A stretch of DNA of 31,255 nt, taken from an uncultured Candidatus Saccharibacteria bacterium (GTDB taxonomy: Bacteria; Patescibacteriota; Saccharimonadia; Saccharimonadales; Saccharimonadaceae). Both the position numbers and the translations under genes were made by a program. The stretch covers positions 1 through 31,255 of the forward strand of contig CAMUPZ010000005.1 of the NCBI GenBank assembly GCA_947095985.1, given 5' to 3'. Every line of letters begins with the position of its first letter. Within the stretch, counting starts at the first letter, position 1. This document shows, piece after piece, positions 22,357-29,940 of the stretch. A model generated the notes under the pieces. The model worked only from the letters and a program-made list of their open reading frames with translations. It was not told the DNA's origin and ran no database searches.

Positions 22357-22914
22357 TTATTTTCTTATAAACTCGATTTCGCCACACTCACGGATGCGGA
22401 TAATTTGCGACCGTTTTACTCCTGTTATGTCTCCGGAATCAACGTAGATGGCGACGGATTCATGGAAGTAATTGACCGCTTCAGCGATGTTTTTTGCGGG
22501 TTTTTGACCGGAGAGATTGGCACTGGGGGCGGCTAGATAGCCAACTTTATGAATTAATTCCGATAGCAGTGATTTTGGGACGACACGAAATGCCAAAGTC
22601 CCGTTAATGTGCGGTATATGCGGCAGGAAGTCAGGAGCCACATTCACGACTATTGTCGTTGGTTGCTTTTTGGCTAACTCTTGATAACTTTCTTGTAAGC
22701 GTGGCGTCAACCCGGGAATATCAGTAATGTCGGCAACAAGAACGATGACAGATTTATTTAAAGGTCTTTGCCTGACTTTATACAATCTCTCAACTGCCCT
22801 ATTAGACCCAGCCCGAGCCAGCACGCCATAAATAGTGTCGGTCTTAGCGATGATTAGCTGGTCAGATTGGAGGGCTGAGATAACTGCACCGTCTAAAATA
22901 TTTTTTACAATCAT
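22357..22914 (-). CDS. tsaC: Threonylcarbamoyl-AMP synthase (Sua5/YrdC family)
   Basis: 185 aa, single YrdC domain. It makes threonylcarbamoyl-AMP from threonine, bicarbonate and ATP for t6A37 of ANN-decoding tRNAs. Conserved elements: TDTIYGVLARAG near the N-terminus, KVRQRPLNKSVIVLV, FRVVPKSLLSELI, and LAAPSANLSGQKPA. TGG TAAAAT at 22927-22922 ends 7 nt before the ATG, so it is probably leaderless. It lies just beyond the rplK terminator. Confidence 0.95.
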   Translation of the reverse strand: MIVKNILDGAVISALQSDQLIIAKTDTIYGVLARAGSNRAVERLYKVRQRPLNKSVIVLVADITDIPGLTPRLQESYQELAKKQPTTIVVNVAPDFLPHIPHINGTLAFRVVPKSLLSELIHKVGYLAAPSANLSGQKPAKNIAEAVNYFHESVAIYVDSGDITGVKRSQIIRIRECGEIEFIRK

Positions 22915-22921
22915 TTCTCAA

Positions 22922-22930
22922 ATTTTACCA
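22922..22930 (-). promoter_or_regulatory. tsaC extended -10, leaderless type
   Basis: TGG TAAAAT ending 7 nt before the ATG. Confidence 0.55.
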
Positions 22931-22931
22931 T

Positions 22932-22960
22932 AAAAATAACCCCGACAGATTCGGGGCTAT
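22932..22960 (-). terminator. rplK terminator
   Basis: RNA stem AUAGCCCCGA/UCGGGGUUAU (one G-U), 5-nt loop, then UUUUU. Confidence 0.82.
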
Positions 22961-22973
22961 TCTCCTTTTCAAA

Positions 22974-23399
22974 TTAGTCGACGATTTCTACGCCCATTGA
23001 GCGAGCTGATCCAGCAACAACTTTCATTGCGCCTTCAATGTCGATTGCGTTCAATTGGTCTTTTTTCGCCTCAGCAATTTCTTGTAATTGCGCACGAGTA
23101 AGCTTACCGACCTTATCAACGTGCGGCTTACCGCTTCCCTTTTGGATGCCAGCTTTTTCACGAATCATGTCGTCAACTGGTTGTCCAAGCGAATTCCAAG
23201 TGAAGGTTCGATCTTCGTAAACTTGAATGTGAACAATTACGTCCTTGCCCATCATGTCTTTGGTGGCGTCGTTAAATGGATTAATGAAGTCCATCATGTT
23301 CAAGCCCCACTGACCGAGTGTTGAGCCAACTGGAGGACCTGCTGTTGCCCGACCAGCTGGAATGCGCAATTTTAAATTACCAATAATTTTCTTTGCCAT
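22974..23399 (-). CDS. rplK: 50S ribosomal protein L11
   Basis: 141 aa, standard length. N-terminal LRIPAGRATAGPPVGSTLGQWGLNMMDFINPFN and C-terminal rRNA-binding domain ending in GSARSMGVEIVD. It binds the GTPase-associated region of 23S rRNA. AAGGAA lies 6 nt before the ATG and an own -10 TATAAT at 23441-23436 is present, downstream of nusG. Confidence 0.97.
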   Translation of the reverse strand: MAKKIIGNLKLRIPAGRATAGPPVGSTLGQWGLNMMDFINPFNDATKDMMGKDVIVHIQVYEDRTFTWNSLGQPVDDMIREKAGIQKGSGKPHVDKVGKLTRAQLQEIAEAKKDQLNAIDIEGAMKVVAGSARSMGVEIVD

Positions 23400-23435
23400 A
23401 GTTATTCCTTATAGTTTATAGTGCGTAACCCGGAT

Positions 23436-23441
23436 ATTATA
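23436..23441 (-). promoter_or_regulatory. rplK -10 box
   Basis: TATAAT on the minus strand, giving a leader of about 30 nt with AAGGAA. Confidence 0.5.
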
Positions 23442-23465
23442 GCGAAAAATCCGCTAAATTGCAAG

Positions 23466-24011
23466 CTAAGCTTTTTTAACTTGTAGTGCGTCCAGTTCTA
23501 CTGGAGTGTCGCGGCCAAACATACTAACCATAACTTTCAGCGTACCCTTAGAAGCATCGATTTCGCTAACTGCGCCGTCAAAGCCCTTGAATGGACCGTC
23601 GGTAATTGATACGATTTCGCCTTCGGTGAAGTCAATTTGATGCTTTGGTTCCTCAACACCCATGCGCTTTTTAATCTTGGCAATTTCCTTTTCAGAAACT
23701 GGCGTTGGTGTCGTGTCGGCGCCAACAAATCCGGTCACGCCTGGCGTGTTGCGTATAATATACCAAGTTTCGTCAGTCAATTTCATTTCTACCAGAACGT
23801 AGCCCTGGAAAATTTTAGCCTCAACGATTTTTCGCTTACCGTTACGGATTTGTATCTGTTTTTCCTTTGGCACGATAACGTCAAAAATCTTATCAGCCAT
23901 GTCAACACCGTTAATGCGTTGACGGATTGATTCAGCAACTTTTTCTTCGTAGCCAGAATAAGTGTGGATTGCGTACCATTGCTGGCTGTCGTCGTATCGT
24001 TTTGAACTCAT
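23466..24011 (-). CDS. nusG: Transcription termination/antitermination factor NusG
   Basis: 181 aa. NGN domain (WYAIHTYSGYEEKVAESIRQR, GYVLVEMKLTDETWYIIRNTPGVTGFVG) and C-terminal KOW domain (FTEGEIVSITDGPFKGFDGAVSEID). It binds RNA polymerase and links it to Rho or the ribosome. It follows secE by 12 nt with AAAAGGAG before the ATG; the secE-nusG pair is conserved. Confidence 0.97.
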   Translation of the reverse strand: MSSKRYDDSQQWYAIHTYSGYEEKVAESIRQRINGVDMADKIFDVIVPKEKQIQIRNGKRKIVEAKIFQGYVLVEMKLTDETWYIIRNTPGVTGFVGADTTPTPVSEKEIAKIKKRMGVEEPKHQIDFTEGEIVSITDGPFKGFDGAVSEIDASKGTLKVMVSMFGRDTPVELDALQVKKA

Positions 24012-24023
24012 ATATAACTCCTT

Positions 24024-24353
24024 TTATTTCAAAAATTGATTAAAGCCCCAATTAAATGCAGCGTCAAGTAATAGAATTAGAACGACAAAAGCCAAGGTGA
24101 AAATGAGGACTGCTGCTGTCATCGCCCAAGTAGCTGAGCGGGTTGGCCAACGAACTAACTTTAATTCTGCCCAAGCGCCTTTAAAATAACCAATTAGCGT
24201 GCCGCGTTCACTAGATTTTTTAGCTGTTTTTGCGACTACCTTGGCTGGTTTATTAGTCTTTTTCGTGACAGTTTTTTCTTTTTTTGGCGCGTCGTCAGTA
24301 GCTTTAATCCGACGAACCGTGGTTTTGCTGCTTGCCTTGCCTTTCTGTGCCAT
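24024..24353 (-). CDS. secE: Preprotein translocase subunit SecE
   Basis: 109 aa from ATG 24353 (MAQKGKAS), which has GGGAGA 6 nt upstream. An upstream in-frame GTG at 24386 has no Shine-Dalgarno. The N-terminal half is a long Lys-rich cytoplasmic tail; the SecE core is YFKGAWAELKLVRWPTRSATW followed by one transmembrane helix (AAVLIFTLAFVVLILLLDAAF). It clamps SecY in the translocon. Promoter TTGCTA/TACAAT at 24430-24402. Confidence 0.94.
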   Translation of the reverse strand: MAQKGKASSKTTVRRIKATDDAPKKEKTVTKKTNKPAKVVAKTAKKSSERGTLIGYFKGAWAELKLVRWPTRSATWAMTAAVLIFTLAFVVLILLLDAAFNWGFNQFLK

Positions 24354-24401
24354 ATTTTCTCCCAATTTAAAAAGTCTGCTTTTCACAGACTGTCAATAGT
24401 T

Positions 24402-24430
24402 ATTGTAGTCTATCTAAGGAAAAATAGCAA
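24402..24430 (-). promoter_or_regulatory. secE-nusG promoter
   Basis: TTGCTA, 17-nt spacer, TACAAT. The -35 lies inside the terminator hairpin of the upstream kinase gene. Confidence 0.5.
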
Positions 24431-24440
24431 GCTGTGCTAT
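24420..24440 (-). terminator. Histidine kinase terminator
   Basis: ATAGCA/TGCTAT stem, 5-nt loop, then five U in the minus-strand RNA. Confidence 0.65.
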
Positions 24441-24452
24441 ATATCCTTTTCA

Positions 24453-25637
24453 TCATTTCTTAAACTCCTTCAATCGAAAACCAAAAGTTGAACCGTGATT
24501 CAGCCGGCTTTCTACCTCAATTTTACAACCCAGCTTTTTGGCTAATTTGGCGGATACGTAAAGTCCCAGGCCAGTACCCTTAGTTTCGCGCGTGCGATAA
24601 TCTTCAGCTCGATAAAACTTATCAAATATTTTATTTAAGTCAGCCTTACTAATACCAATACCAGTGTCAATGATTTTAAAGATAATTTCACCAGATCGAT
24701 TCTTTTTGATTGACAGCGTAACTGACCCTTCTTGGGTGTAACGGATGGCGTTAGTGATGAAGTTCTGAAGGATTTCTTCCAGATATAAACGAGAAGCTTG
24801 GACTGACCCAAGCCGCCCACCAATGTCCAAATTAAAGGCCAAGTTTTTTTCTGCTGCCTGTGGCGAGTACTCAGAGTTTATCTGTGCAGCAAGTTCGGCC
24901 ACGTCGATTATCTCTGCCTCGTCAGCAATTCCCCTTTCGGCGCGTGACAACGTGCTCAGATCATTTACCATGCGCGCTAAAAATAAAATTTGCTTATGAG
25001 ATTCGTCAATTGCCTCGGGTATTTTGCTAGTAATATTACGTTCGACAAGCAATTTAGCGTTACTTAGCGACCCTTCGGCTATGGCAATAGGTGTGCGTAG
25101 TTCGTGACTCACTATACTAATGAATTCATCGCGTTCCTCTTCCAGGCTTTTTGTTTTTGTGACGTCACGTAAAATTAGCACATAGCCATCCGGAGTTATT
25201 TTATCGCCACCTTGAACTGGGGCGAGTGTTACTTCCAGCCGTACGTAATCGTCATCGTCAATCATCATGATTATATCGTCGCGCTGACGAATTGTTGAAG
25301 ATTTAGTGAGTTCCTTGAAGATATCAATTGGCTTTTTATCAATCGTCTTCAGTTCTAGAACTTGGCTAATATGCTCGCCATTAATGCCGCTATTTGTGTC
25401 AATTAAATTAAGTGCGGCAGAGTTATAAGTATTGATGATTCCGTGTTCATCGGTGCTGAGAATGGCGTCAGTGATATTGTTAATTAGCGTGATTAGTCTT
25501 TGATGCTCTCTAAGGTTTTTTCTAGGGGAGTTTTTAGTTAATTTGCCGTCAATTTTTTGTAACAATTGATGTAGGGCAATAGTTATGCTTCCCAAGATAA
25601 CGCTAAGAATAATCAACAAAATAATGAACACCCACAT
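24453..25637 (-). CDS. Membrane-anchored PAS sensor histidine kinase
   Basis: 394 aa. One N-terminal transmembrane helix (residues about 3-25) and almost no extracytoplasmic domain. A PAS domain follows (about 48-165, ITDAILSTDEHGIINTYNSAAL, VLILRDVTKTKSLEEER), then HisKA with phospho-acceptor His178 in SHELRTPIA, and HATPase with N-box NFITNAIRY (about 292), DTGIGIS (about 324) and GTGLGLY (about 354). It should autophosphorylate and pass phosphate to a response regulator; the partner is not adjacent. Architecture resembles WalK/PhoR/VicK-type kinases. TGC TATACT ends 6 nt before the ATG, so it is probably leaderless. Confidence 0.93.
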   Translation of the reverse strand: MWVFIILLIILSVILGSITIALHQLLQKIDGKLTKNSPRKNLREHQRLITLINNITDAILSTDEHGIINTYNSAALNLIDTNSGINGEHISQVLELKTIDKKPIDIFKELTKSSTIRQRDDIIMMIDDDDYVRLEVTLAPVQGGDKITPDGYVLILRDVTKTKSLEEERDEFISIVSHELRTPIAIAEGSLSNAKLLVERNITSKIPEAIDESHKQILFLARMVNDLSTLSRAERGIADEAEIIDVAELAAQINSEYSPQAAEKNLAFNLDIGGRLGSVQASRLYLEEILQNFITNAIRYTQEGSVTLSIKKNRSGEIIFKIIDTGIGISKADLNKIFDKFYRAEDYRTRETKGTGLGLYVSAKLAKKLGCKIEVESRLNHGSTFGFRLKEFKK

Positions 25638-25643
25638 GGCTTA

Positions 25644-25652
25644 AGTATAGCA
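25644..25652 (-). promoter_or_regulatory. Histidine kinase extended -10, leaderless type
   Basis: TGC TATACT, 6 nt before the ATG. Confidence 0.55.
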
Positions 25653-25667
25653 TAAGCGTATATATTT

Positions 25668-26360
25668 CTATACGTGCGGTGAATATTTTTTTAGTTCATT
25701 GCGGTGGATTTTATATTGCGGGTCAAATTTGGCAACTTCCGACCAGAATGCTGTCGAGTGGTTCATGTATCTGGTGTGGCATAGCTCGTGAATAATGACG
25801 TAGTCAATAAGTTCAAACGGCAAGTTCATCATCCCAATGTTCAGGCTGATTGTACCGGAAGAAGAACAGCTTCCCCAGCGACTGGAAGCGTGAGTTATTT
25901 TACAGCGAGAAAAAGAAAAACCGTGCTTTTCGGCTAGAAACGACAGACGCCTCGGTAGGTGTCCTTTTGCCTCTTTCCTGAGGGCGACGAGGATTTTATC
26001 ACGAATAATTTGCTGGACTGGAGCGGATTTAATTGATTCTGATTCGTTGATTTCCGCTAATATTTGAGTGCCGATAATTTTCACAGTAGACGGCTTAGCT
26101 GTGGATTGTATTAACAGATGGTGGCTTTTACCAATTTGCTGATTTTCGGTATAAGAAAAGTTTGCTTGATGTTTAGAGACTAATTCGCGAATCTGTTTAC
26201 GCGAGGTTTTAATTAGCATTTTTGCTGCGACAGTAGGCGCATACATAGGCATAGTAACCCTAAGTCGGCCATCTGGCGCGATTTTTAGACTAACGCTCTT
26301 TGCTAGACTTTGTCTTTTAACGACAATCTCTCCGAATTCAGCATCGGTAATGGTTGGCAT
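25668..26360 (-). CDS. YgjP-like metallopeptidase (M48/DUF45 family)
   Basis: 230 aa. The DUF45 core is clear: SRWGSCSSSGTISLNIGMMNLP, then zinc-binding VIIHELCHTRYMNHSTAFW (HEXXH with the third ligand region downstream) and a C-terminal KFDPQYKIHRNELKKY. The N-terminal beta domain starts with RQSLAKSVSLKIAPDGRLRVTMP. Soluble; substrate unknown for the family. It begins 2 nt after the kinase gene stop, in an operon with it. Confidence 0.88.
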   Translation of the reverse strand: MPTITDAEFGEIVVKRQSLAKSVSLKIAPDGRLRVTMPMYAPTVAAKMLIKTSRKQIRELVSKHQANFSYTENQQIGKSHHLLIQSTAKPSTVKIIGTQILAEINESESIKSAPVQQIIRDKILVALRKEAKGHLPRRLSFLAEKHGFSFSRCKITHASSRWGSCSSSGTISLNIGMMNLPFELIDYVIIHELCHTRYMNHSTAFWSEVAKFDPQYKIHRNELKKYSPHV

Positions 26361-26362
26361 GC

Positions 26363-26902
26363 TTATCCTATGCTAATGCGATTTGGCATAACGCGACGTG
26401 GGGATTCTGGACGACTGGTGCCAATTTGCTTAAGGACCGTGCGCGCTTGAGTACTTAGGGTGTGGCGGCCGCTAATTACAATGTAAGATTCGCTACTGTG
26501 CGGTGCGGAGAATTGTTTTAATCGACGATCGAACGATTCACTGTCTTGTCCGTAATTCTTTATCCAGCGTCGTTTGGCGGTTGCAGAATCAGTCTGCACC
26601 CAGACGAATAGGACTTTATATCCATATTCTCTAGCCAACCGATTAATACGCATGCGGTTAGTGCGTTGGTCGGTAGCGCCGTCTAGAATGACAGTTTGCT
26701 TGGTCTTCAAAAATTCTTCTAAGATAGCCAAAGTCGCGTCAGAAATGGCCTTTGTGTCATCGGTAAAAATTTCAAATTGACGAGAATTGATTACTGGAGA
26801 ATTAAAAATCTTTGCAAATTCTGTAGCAAACTGAGTCTTCCCTGAACCCGGTGCACCAACCATGGCAATAATGTGAGGAAGCGAAGGCGATAGAGGTTTC
26901 AT
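26363..26902 (-). CDS. P-loop kinase/AAA family ATPase
   Basis: 179 aa. Walker A GAPGSGKTQ at about 17-25, a possible Walker-B-like TVILDGATDQ near 70-79, and RRWIKNY/RLKQF arginine-rich lid. The fold resembles zeta-toxin or polynucleotide-kinase-like small-molecule kinases. No antitoxin is adjacent, so a toxin role is not supported. TGT TATAAT at 26916-26911 ends 8 nt before the ATG. First gene of the two-gene operon with the metallopeptidase. Confidence 0.78.
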   Translation of the reverse strand: MKPLSPSLPHIIAMVGAPGSGKTQFATEFAKIFNSPVINSRQFEIFTDDTKAISDATLAILEEFLKTKQTVILDGATDQRTNRMRINRLAREYGYKVLFVWVQTDSATAKRRWIKNYGQDSESFDRRLKQFSAPHSSESYIVISGRHTLSTQARTVLKQIGTSRPESPRRVMPNRISIG

Positions 26903-26910
26903 ATGGAGAG

Positions 26911-26919
26911 ATTATAACA
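26911..26919 (-). promoter_or_regulatory. Kinase-metallopeptidase operon extended -10
   Basis: TGT TATAAT, 8 nt before the ATG; no Shine-Dalgarno. Confidence 0.55.
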
Positions 26920-26933
26920 GATTTTTTACTAAT

Positions 26934-26963
26934 AAAAAAGATTCTCTTTTAAGTGAGAATCTT
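26934..26963 (-). terminator. tRNA-Trp terminator
   Basis: Perfect 8-bp stem AGATTCTC/GAGAATCT directly after the tRNA 3' end, followed by six U. Confidence 0.88.
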
Positions 26964-27039
26964 GGCAGGAGTGGAGGGACTCGAACCCCCGACACCTGGT
27001 TTTGGAGACCAGTGCTCTAGCCACCTGAGCTACACTCCT
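26964..27039 (-). tRNA. trnW: tRNA-Trp (CCA anticodon)
   Basis: 76 nt with encoded CCA. 7-bp acceptor stem AGGAGTG/CACTCCT, D-arm with AGCTCAGGTGGC-type loop, anticodon loop CUCCAAA closed by CTGGT/ACCAG, T-arm GGGGGTTCGAGTCCCTC, discriminator G as expected for Trp. It reads only UGG, consistent with UGA being a stop here. Confidence 0.97.
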
Positions 27040-27048
27040 ATAACGTTC

Positions 27049-27076
27049 ATTTTATCATGAATTACCCTTCTGGCAA
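27049..27076 (-). promoter_or_regulatory. tRNA-Trp promoter
   Basis: TTGCCA (27076-27071), 16-nt spacer, extended TGA TAAAAT (27054-27049), about 9 nt before the mature 5' end. Confidence 0.6.
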
Positions 27077-27127
27077 ATGTTAAAATTGTGAAAAAGAAAA
27101 ATTCCGTGAAAAAAATACCAAAATCCC

Positions 27128-27156
27128 TTGAAAAAACATAAGCGTCGTCCTACAAT
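27128..27156 (+). promoter_or_regulatory. Promoter of GT4-GH57 operon
   Basis: TTGAAA, 17-nt spacer, TACAAT, ending 10 nt before ATG 27167; leader of about 4 nt, no Shine-Dalgarno. Confidence 0.7.
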
Positions 27157-27166
27157 AAAAACAGAG

Positions 27167-28369
27167 ATGAAAATTTTAATGCTTGGGTGGGAACTTCCTC
27201 CGCACAACAGTGGCGGTCTTGGCGTTGCTTGTTATCAGATGTCGAAGGCCCTGGCCTCTCAAGGCGTGGATATTGATTTTATTATTCCCTACAACGCTAA
27301 ACATCCAGGAATTGATTATATGAATATCTATTCAGCTACGCCCTTGCCGCCGAATTATTATGACCTGGGTGCTTATAATAATGGCTCACCGGAGGATCGG
27401 GAGAACGCTCAGGATGAGCATGGGCTTTCGCCGATGCGTGCCGTACAGCGACGATATGGTAAGTATGTTCGGAAATTTGTGAAGAGTCATCAGCCTGATG
27501 CCATTCATGCACATGATTGGTTGACTATGGAGGCTGGGATGATCGCGAAGGAAGTGACTGGGGCGCCATTGATTGTGCACGTACACGCAACGGAATTTGA
27601 CCGTTCTGGAGAGCAGTCAGGAAATCCGTTGGTACATGAAATTGAGCAGCAAGGTTTGTTGATGGCGGATAGAATAATTGCCGTTAGTCAGATAACTAAG
27701 GATATAATTGTTAAGAATTATCATATTCCACCGGAGAAAATTGAAGTAGTTTATAATGCGATTGATTTGGCTGATTTGCCGCCGCACGAATATGACTCGA
27801 GTACTTATAGGTATCTGGAAGAGCTAAAGCGCGATGGTTATACGGTTGTAGGTGCTTTAACGCGTTTAACGGTACAGAAAGGTCTGACTTATTTTGTACG
27901 GGCCGCAGCGAAGGCTCTTGATAAGTGTGAGAAGATTGTGTTCGTGCTGTCTGGTAATGGCGAGCAGCGAGATGAATTGATTGAGCTAGCGGCAGATCTG
28001 GGAATTAGCGACAAGATGATTTTTACGGGTTTTGTGCGCGGAAAACAATGGCGGGATATTTACTGTTTGATTGATATTTTTGTGATGAGCTCGGTTTCTG
28101 AACCATTTGGCTTGACGGCACTGGAGGCGGCACACCACGATACGGCGCTGTTAATTAGCCGTCAATCTGGCGTTGGCGAGGTGCTGAATAATATCATGCG
28201 GTTTGATTATTGGGATGTGAATAAATTAGCGGATGAAATTGTCAATATTGCCAAGTCGCCTGCTTTGAAGAATTCTCTCAAGCAGAATGTTAAGGATGAG
28301 TACGCAAAGATTTCATGGCAAGATGCGGCCAGGCAATGTTTAAGGCTGTATAAGGGGGCATTATCATGA
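27167..28369 (+). CDS. GT4-family glycosyltransferase (glycogen synthase-like)
   Basis: 400 aa from ATG 27167 (MKILMLGWELPPHNSGGLG). An upstream in-frame TTG at 27128 is part of the -35 box. N-terminal donor-domain motif GGLGVACYQMSKAL, HAHDWLTMEAG and IVHVHATEFDRSG, then the C-terminal Rossmann domain with GALTRLTVQKGLTYF and the retaining-enzyme acidic motif EPFGLTALEAA. It probably uses a nucleotide sugar to build an alpha-glucan; acceptor and donor are not determined. It overlaps the GH57 gene by 4 nt (ATGA), which supports a shared polysaccharide role. Confidence 0.93.
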   Translation: MKILMLGWELPPHNSGGLGVACYQMSKALASQGVDIDFIIPYNAKHPGIDYMNIYSATPLPPNYYDLGAYNNGSPEDRENAQDEHGLSPMRAVQRRYGKYVRKFVKSHQPDAIHAHDWLTMEAGMIAKEVTGAPLIVHVHATEFDRSGEQSGNPLVHEIEQQGLLMADRIIAVSQITKDIIVKNYHIPPEKIEVVYNAIDLADLPPHEYDSSTYRYLEELKRDGYTVVGALTRLTVQKGLTYFVRAAAKALDKCEKIVFVLSGNGEQRDELIELAADLGISDKMIFTGFVRGKQWRDIYCLIDIFVMSSVSEPFGLTALEAAHHDTALLISRQSGVGEVLNNIMRFDYWDVNKLADEIVNIAKSPALKNSLKQNVKDEYAKISWQDAARQCLRLYKGALS

Positions 28370-29568
28370 GCGAAAATAAAGGTATAGTTTTATATCTTCA
28401 CGTCCACCAGCCTTGGCGGGTGCGCGAATATAGCATATTCGACGTAGCTTGGAAGCATGATTATTTTTCTGGCGGTCAAAATCCAGCACAGGACAATCAA
28501 AAAATATTCCAGAAGGTGGCAGAAAAGTCATATTTACCGATGAATGCCCTGCTTGAGAAATTACTAAAAAAATACCCTGATTTCAAGTTGTCATTAAGTT
28601 TTAGTGGTACATTTTTAGAACAAGCCGAGCAGTTTAATCCTGATGTCCTGGAGAGTTTTAAGCGCTTGGTGAAAACTGGCCAAGTGGAGATTTTATCAAG
28701 TCCTTATCATCACAGTCTGGCGTTTTTCTACTTACGTAAGGAGTTCGAACGGCAGATTGAGCTTCACCGCTGGAAAATCCGTGAGGTTTTTGGCGTGGAG
28801 ACGCGGGTGCTGGCAAATACAGAATTAGCGTATAGTGATGATTTGGCAAAATGGGCCGAACAGTACGGCTTTAAAGGTGTGCTGGCTGAAGGTTGGGATC
28901 CAATTCTTAATTGGCGTAGTCCTAATTATGTTTACCGACCAGCTGGTACGGAAAAAATTGGATTGCTACTTAAAAATTATCGACTGAGCGATGATTTGGC
29001 GTTTAGGTTTAGCGACCAGAAATGGAGCGATTGGCCATTGACTGTAGATAAATTTAATACATGGGTAGCTGATTCAGTTCGCTACGCCCCGCTGCTTAAT
29101 TTGTTTATGGATTATGAAACTTTTGGCGAACATCAGTGGGCGGAGTCTGGTATTTTTGACTTTTTCGAGAAATTTGTCGGCAAGTGGCTGAGTACCAGTG
29201 GTAATACTTTTTATACAGTCAGTGAGGCTTTGGCTAAAAATAAGCCAGCTGGCGAAATTAGTATGCCGTCGCCCGTCACCTGGGCTGATGCTGAGCGAGA
29301 TTTGACGGCTTGGAACGGCAATAGCCTGCAGAGAGAGGCTTTACGTTATGTTTATGAGCTGCAGGATGAAGTGCTGAAGAGTGGTGATGAGGCGCTGATT
29401 GATGATTGGCGAAAACTACAAACCTCAGACCACTTCTATTACATGGGGACAAAATGCTTTACTGACGGTGATGTGCACGCCTACTTTAGTCCCTATGACT
29501 CGCCGTATGACGCTTTTCTTTACTATATGAATGCTATTCGTGACATGCGTTCGCGGCTGCGAAAATAA
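28366..29568 (+). CDS. GH57-family glycoside hydrolase/alpha-glucanotransferase
   Basis: 400 aa. N-terminal HVHQP (12-16) is the GH57 hallmark. Probable nucleophile Glu153 in LANTELAYSDD and acid/base Asp249 in FMDYETFGEHQW. GH57 enzymes include alpha-amylases, branching enzymes and 4-alpha-glucanotransferases; this length fits the short single-domain alpha-amylase-like group. No signal peptide, so it acts on an internal glucan together with the upstream glycosyltransferase, perhaps in making, trimming or recycling a glycogen-like store. Confidence 0.92.
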   Translation: MSENKGIVLYLHVHQPWRVREYSIFDVAWKHDYFSGGQNPAQDNQKIFQKVAEKSYLPMNALLEKLLKKYPDFKLSLSFSGTFLEQAEQFNPDVLESFKRLVKTGQVEILSSPYHHSLAFFYLRKEFERQIELHRWKIREVFGVETRVLANTELAYSDDLAKWAEQYGFKGVLAEGWDPILNWRSPNYVYRPAGTEKIGLLLKNYRLSDDLAFRFSDQKWSDWPLTVDKFNTWVADSVRYAPLLNLFMDYETFGEHQWAESGIFDFFEKFVGKWLSTSGNTFYTVSEALAKNKPAGEISMPSPVTWADAERDLTAWNGNSLQREALRYVYELQDEVLKSGDEALIDDWRKLQTSDHFYYMGTKCFTDGDVHAYFSPYDSPYDAFLYYMNAIRDMRSRLRK

Positions 29569-29587
29569 GAATATTTTCTTGGGCAAT

Positions 29588-29616
29588 AAAAAACTCCCTC
29601 TGGATTTGAGGGAGTT
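29588..29616. terminator. Terminator between GH57 and rpmG
   Basis: Perfect 9-bp stem AACTCCCTC/GAGGGAGTT, 7-nt loop. Six U follow on the minus strand, so it mainly serves rpmG; it may also stop the plus transcript. Confidence 0.85.
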
Positions 29617-29636
29617 TGCTGGTGATTCTGATAAAA

Positions 29637-29855
29637 TTAGCTTTTACGAGCCTTAACTTCATTACGACCGAGGTTTTTCTTTGTCTCGGTGTAAGTTGCG
29701 TGCTGCTTTGCAATTGGGTCGTACTTTTTCAGTGTTAATTTACCCTGACCTTTAGTGGTGCGGTTTTGGGTATTAACGGTAGTATAGTAAGTTCGGTGGT
29801 TGCTCAAGTTACTCACCAAACCAATCAGCTTTCGTTTCGTATTCTTCTTTGCCAT
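29637..29855 (-). CDS. rpmG: 50S ribosomal protein L33, cysteine-free, extended
   Basis: 72 aa against the usual 49-55. Core matches L33 (KRKLIGLVSNLSNHRTYYTTVN, LTLKKYDPIAKQHATYTETK). It lacks all four zinc cysteines, so it is a C-minus type. The extra C-terminal residues NLGRNEVKARKS are basic. AAAGAG lies 5 nt before the ATG and TATAAT at 29898-29893. Confidence 0.9.
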   Translation of the reverse strand: MAKKNTKRKLIGLVSNLSNHRTYYTTVNTQNRTTKGQGKLTLKKYDPIAKQHATYTETKKNLGRNEVKARKS

Positions 29856-29892
29856 CTCTTTACTCGTTAGATTTTATAAAACGTCTTGGCTA

Positions 29893-29898
29893 ATTATA
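29893..29898 (-). promoter_or_regulatory. rpmG -10 box
   Basis: TATAAT on the minus strand, giving a leader of about 30 nt with a Shine-Dalgarno. Confidence 0.5.
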
Positions 29899-29940
29899 GC
29901 ATGTGTGAAGTGAAAATGCTAGTACCGACAGGTAATTTTA

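Noticed and set aside
26363..26902. P-loop kinase as a zeta toxin
   Set aside because: No antitoxin gene adjacent and operon partner is a metallopeptidase; only the general kinase fold is supported.
27128..27166. TTG start giving a 13-residue longer GT4 protein
   Set aside because: The TTG is the first part of a good -35 box, and the family start MKILMLGWE fits ATG 27167.
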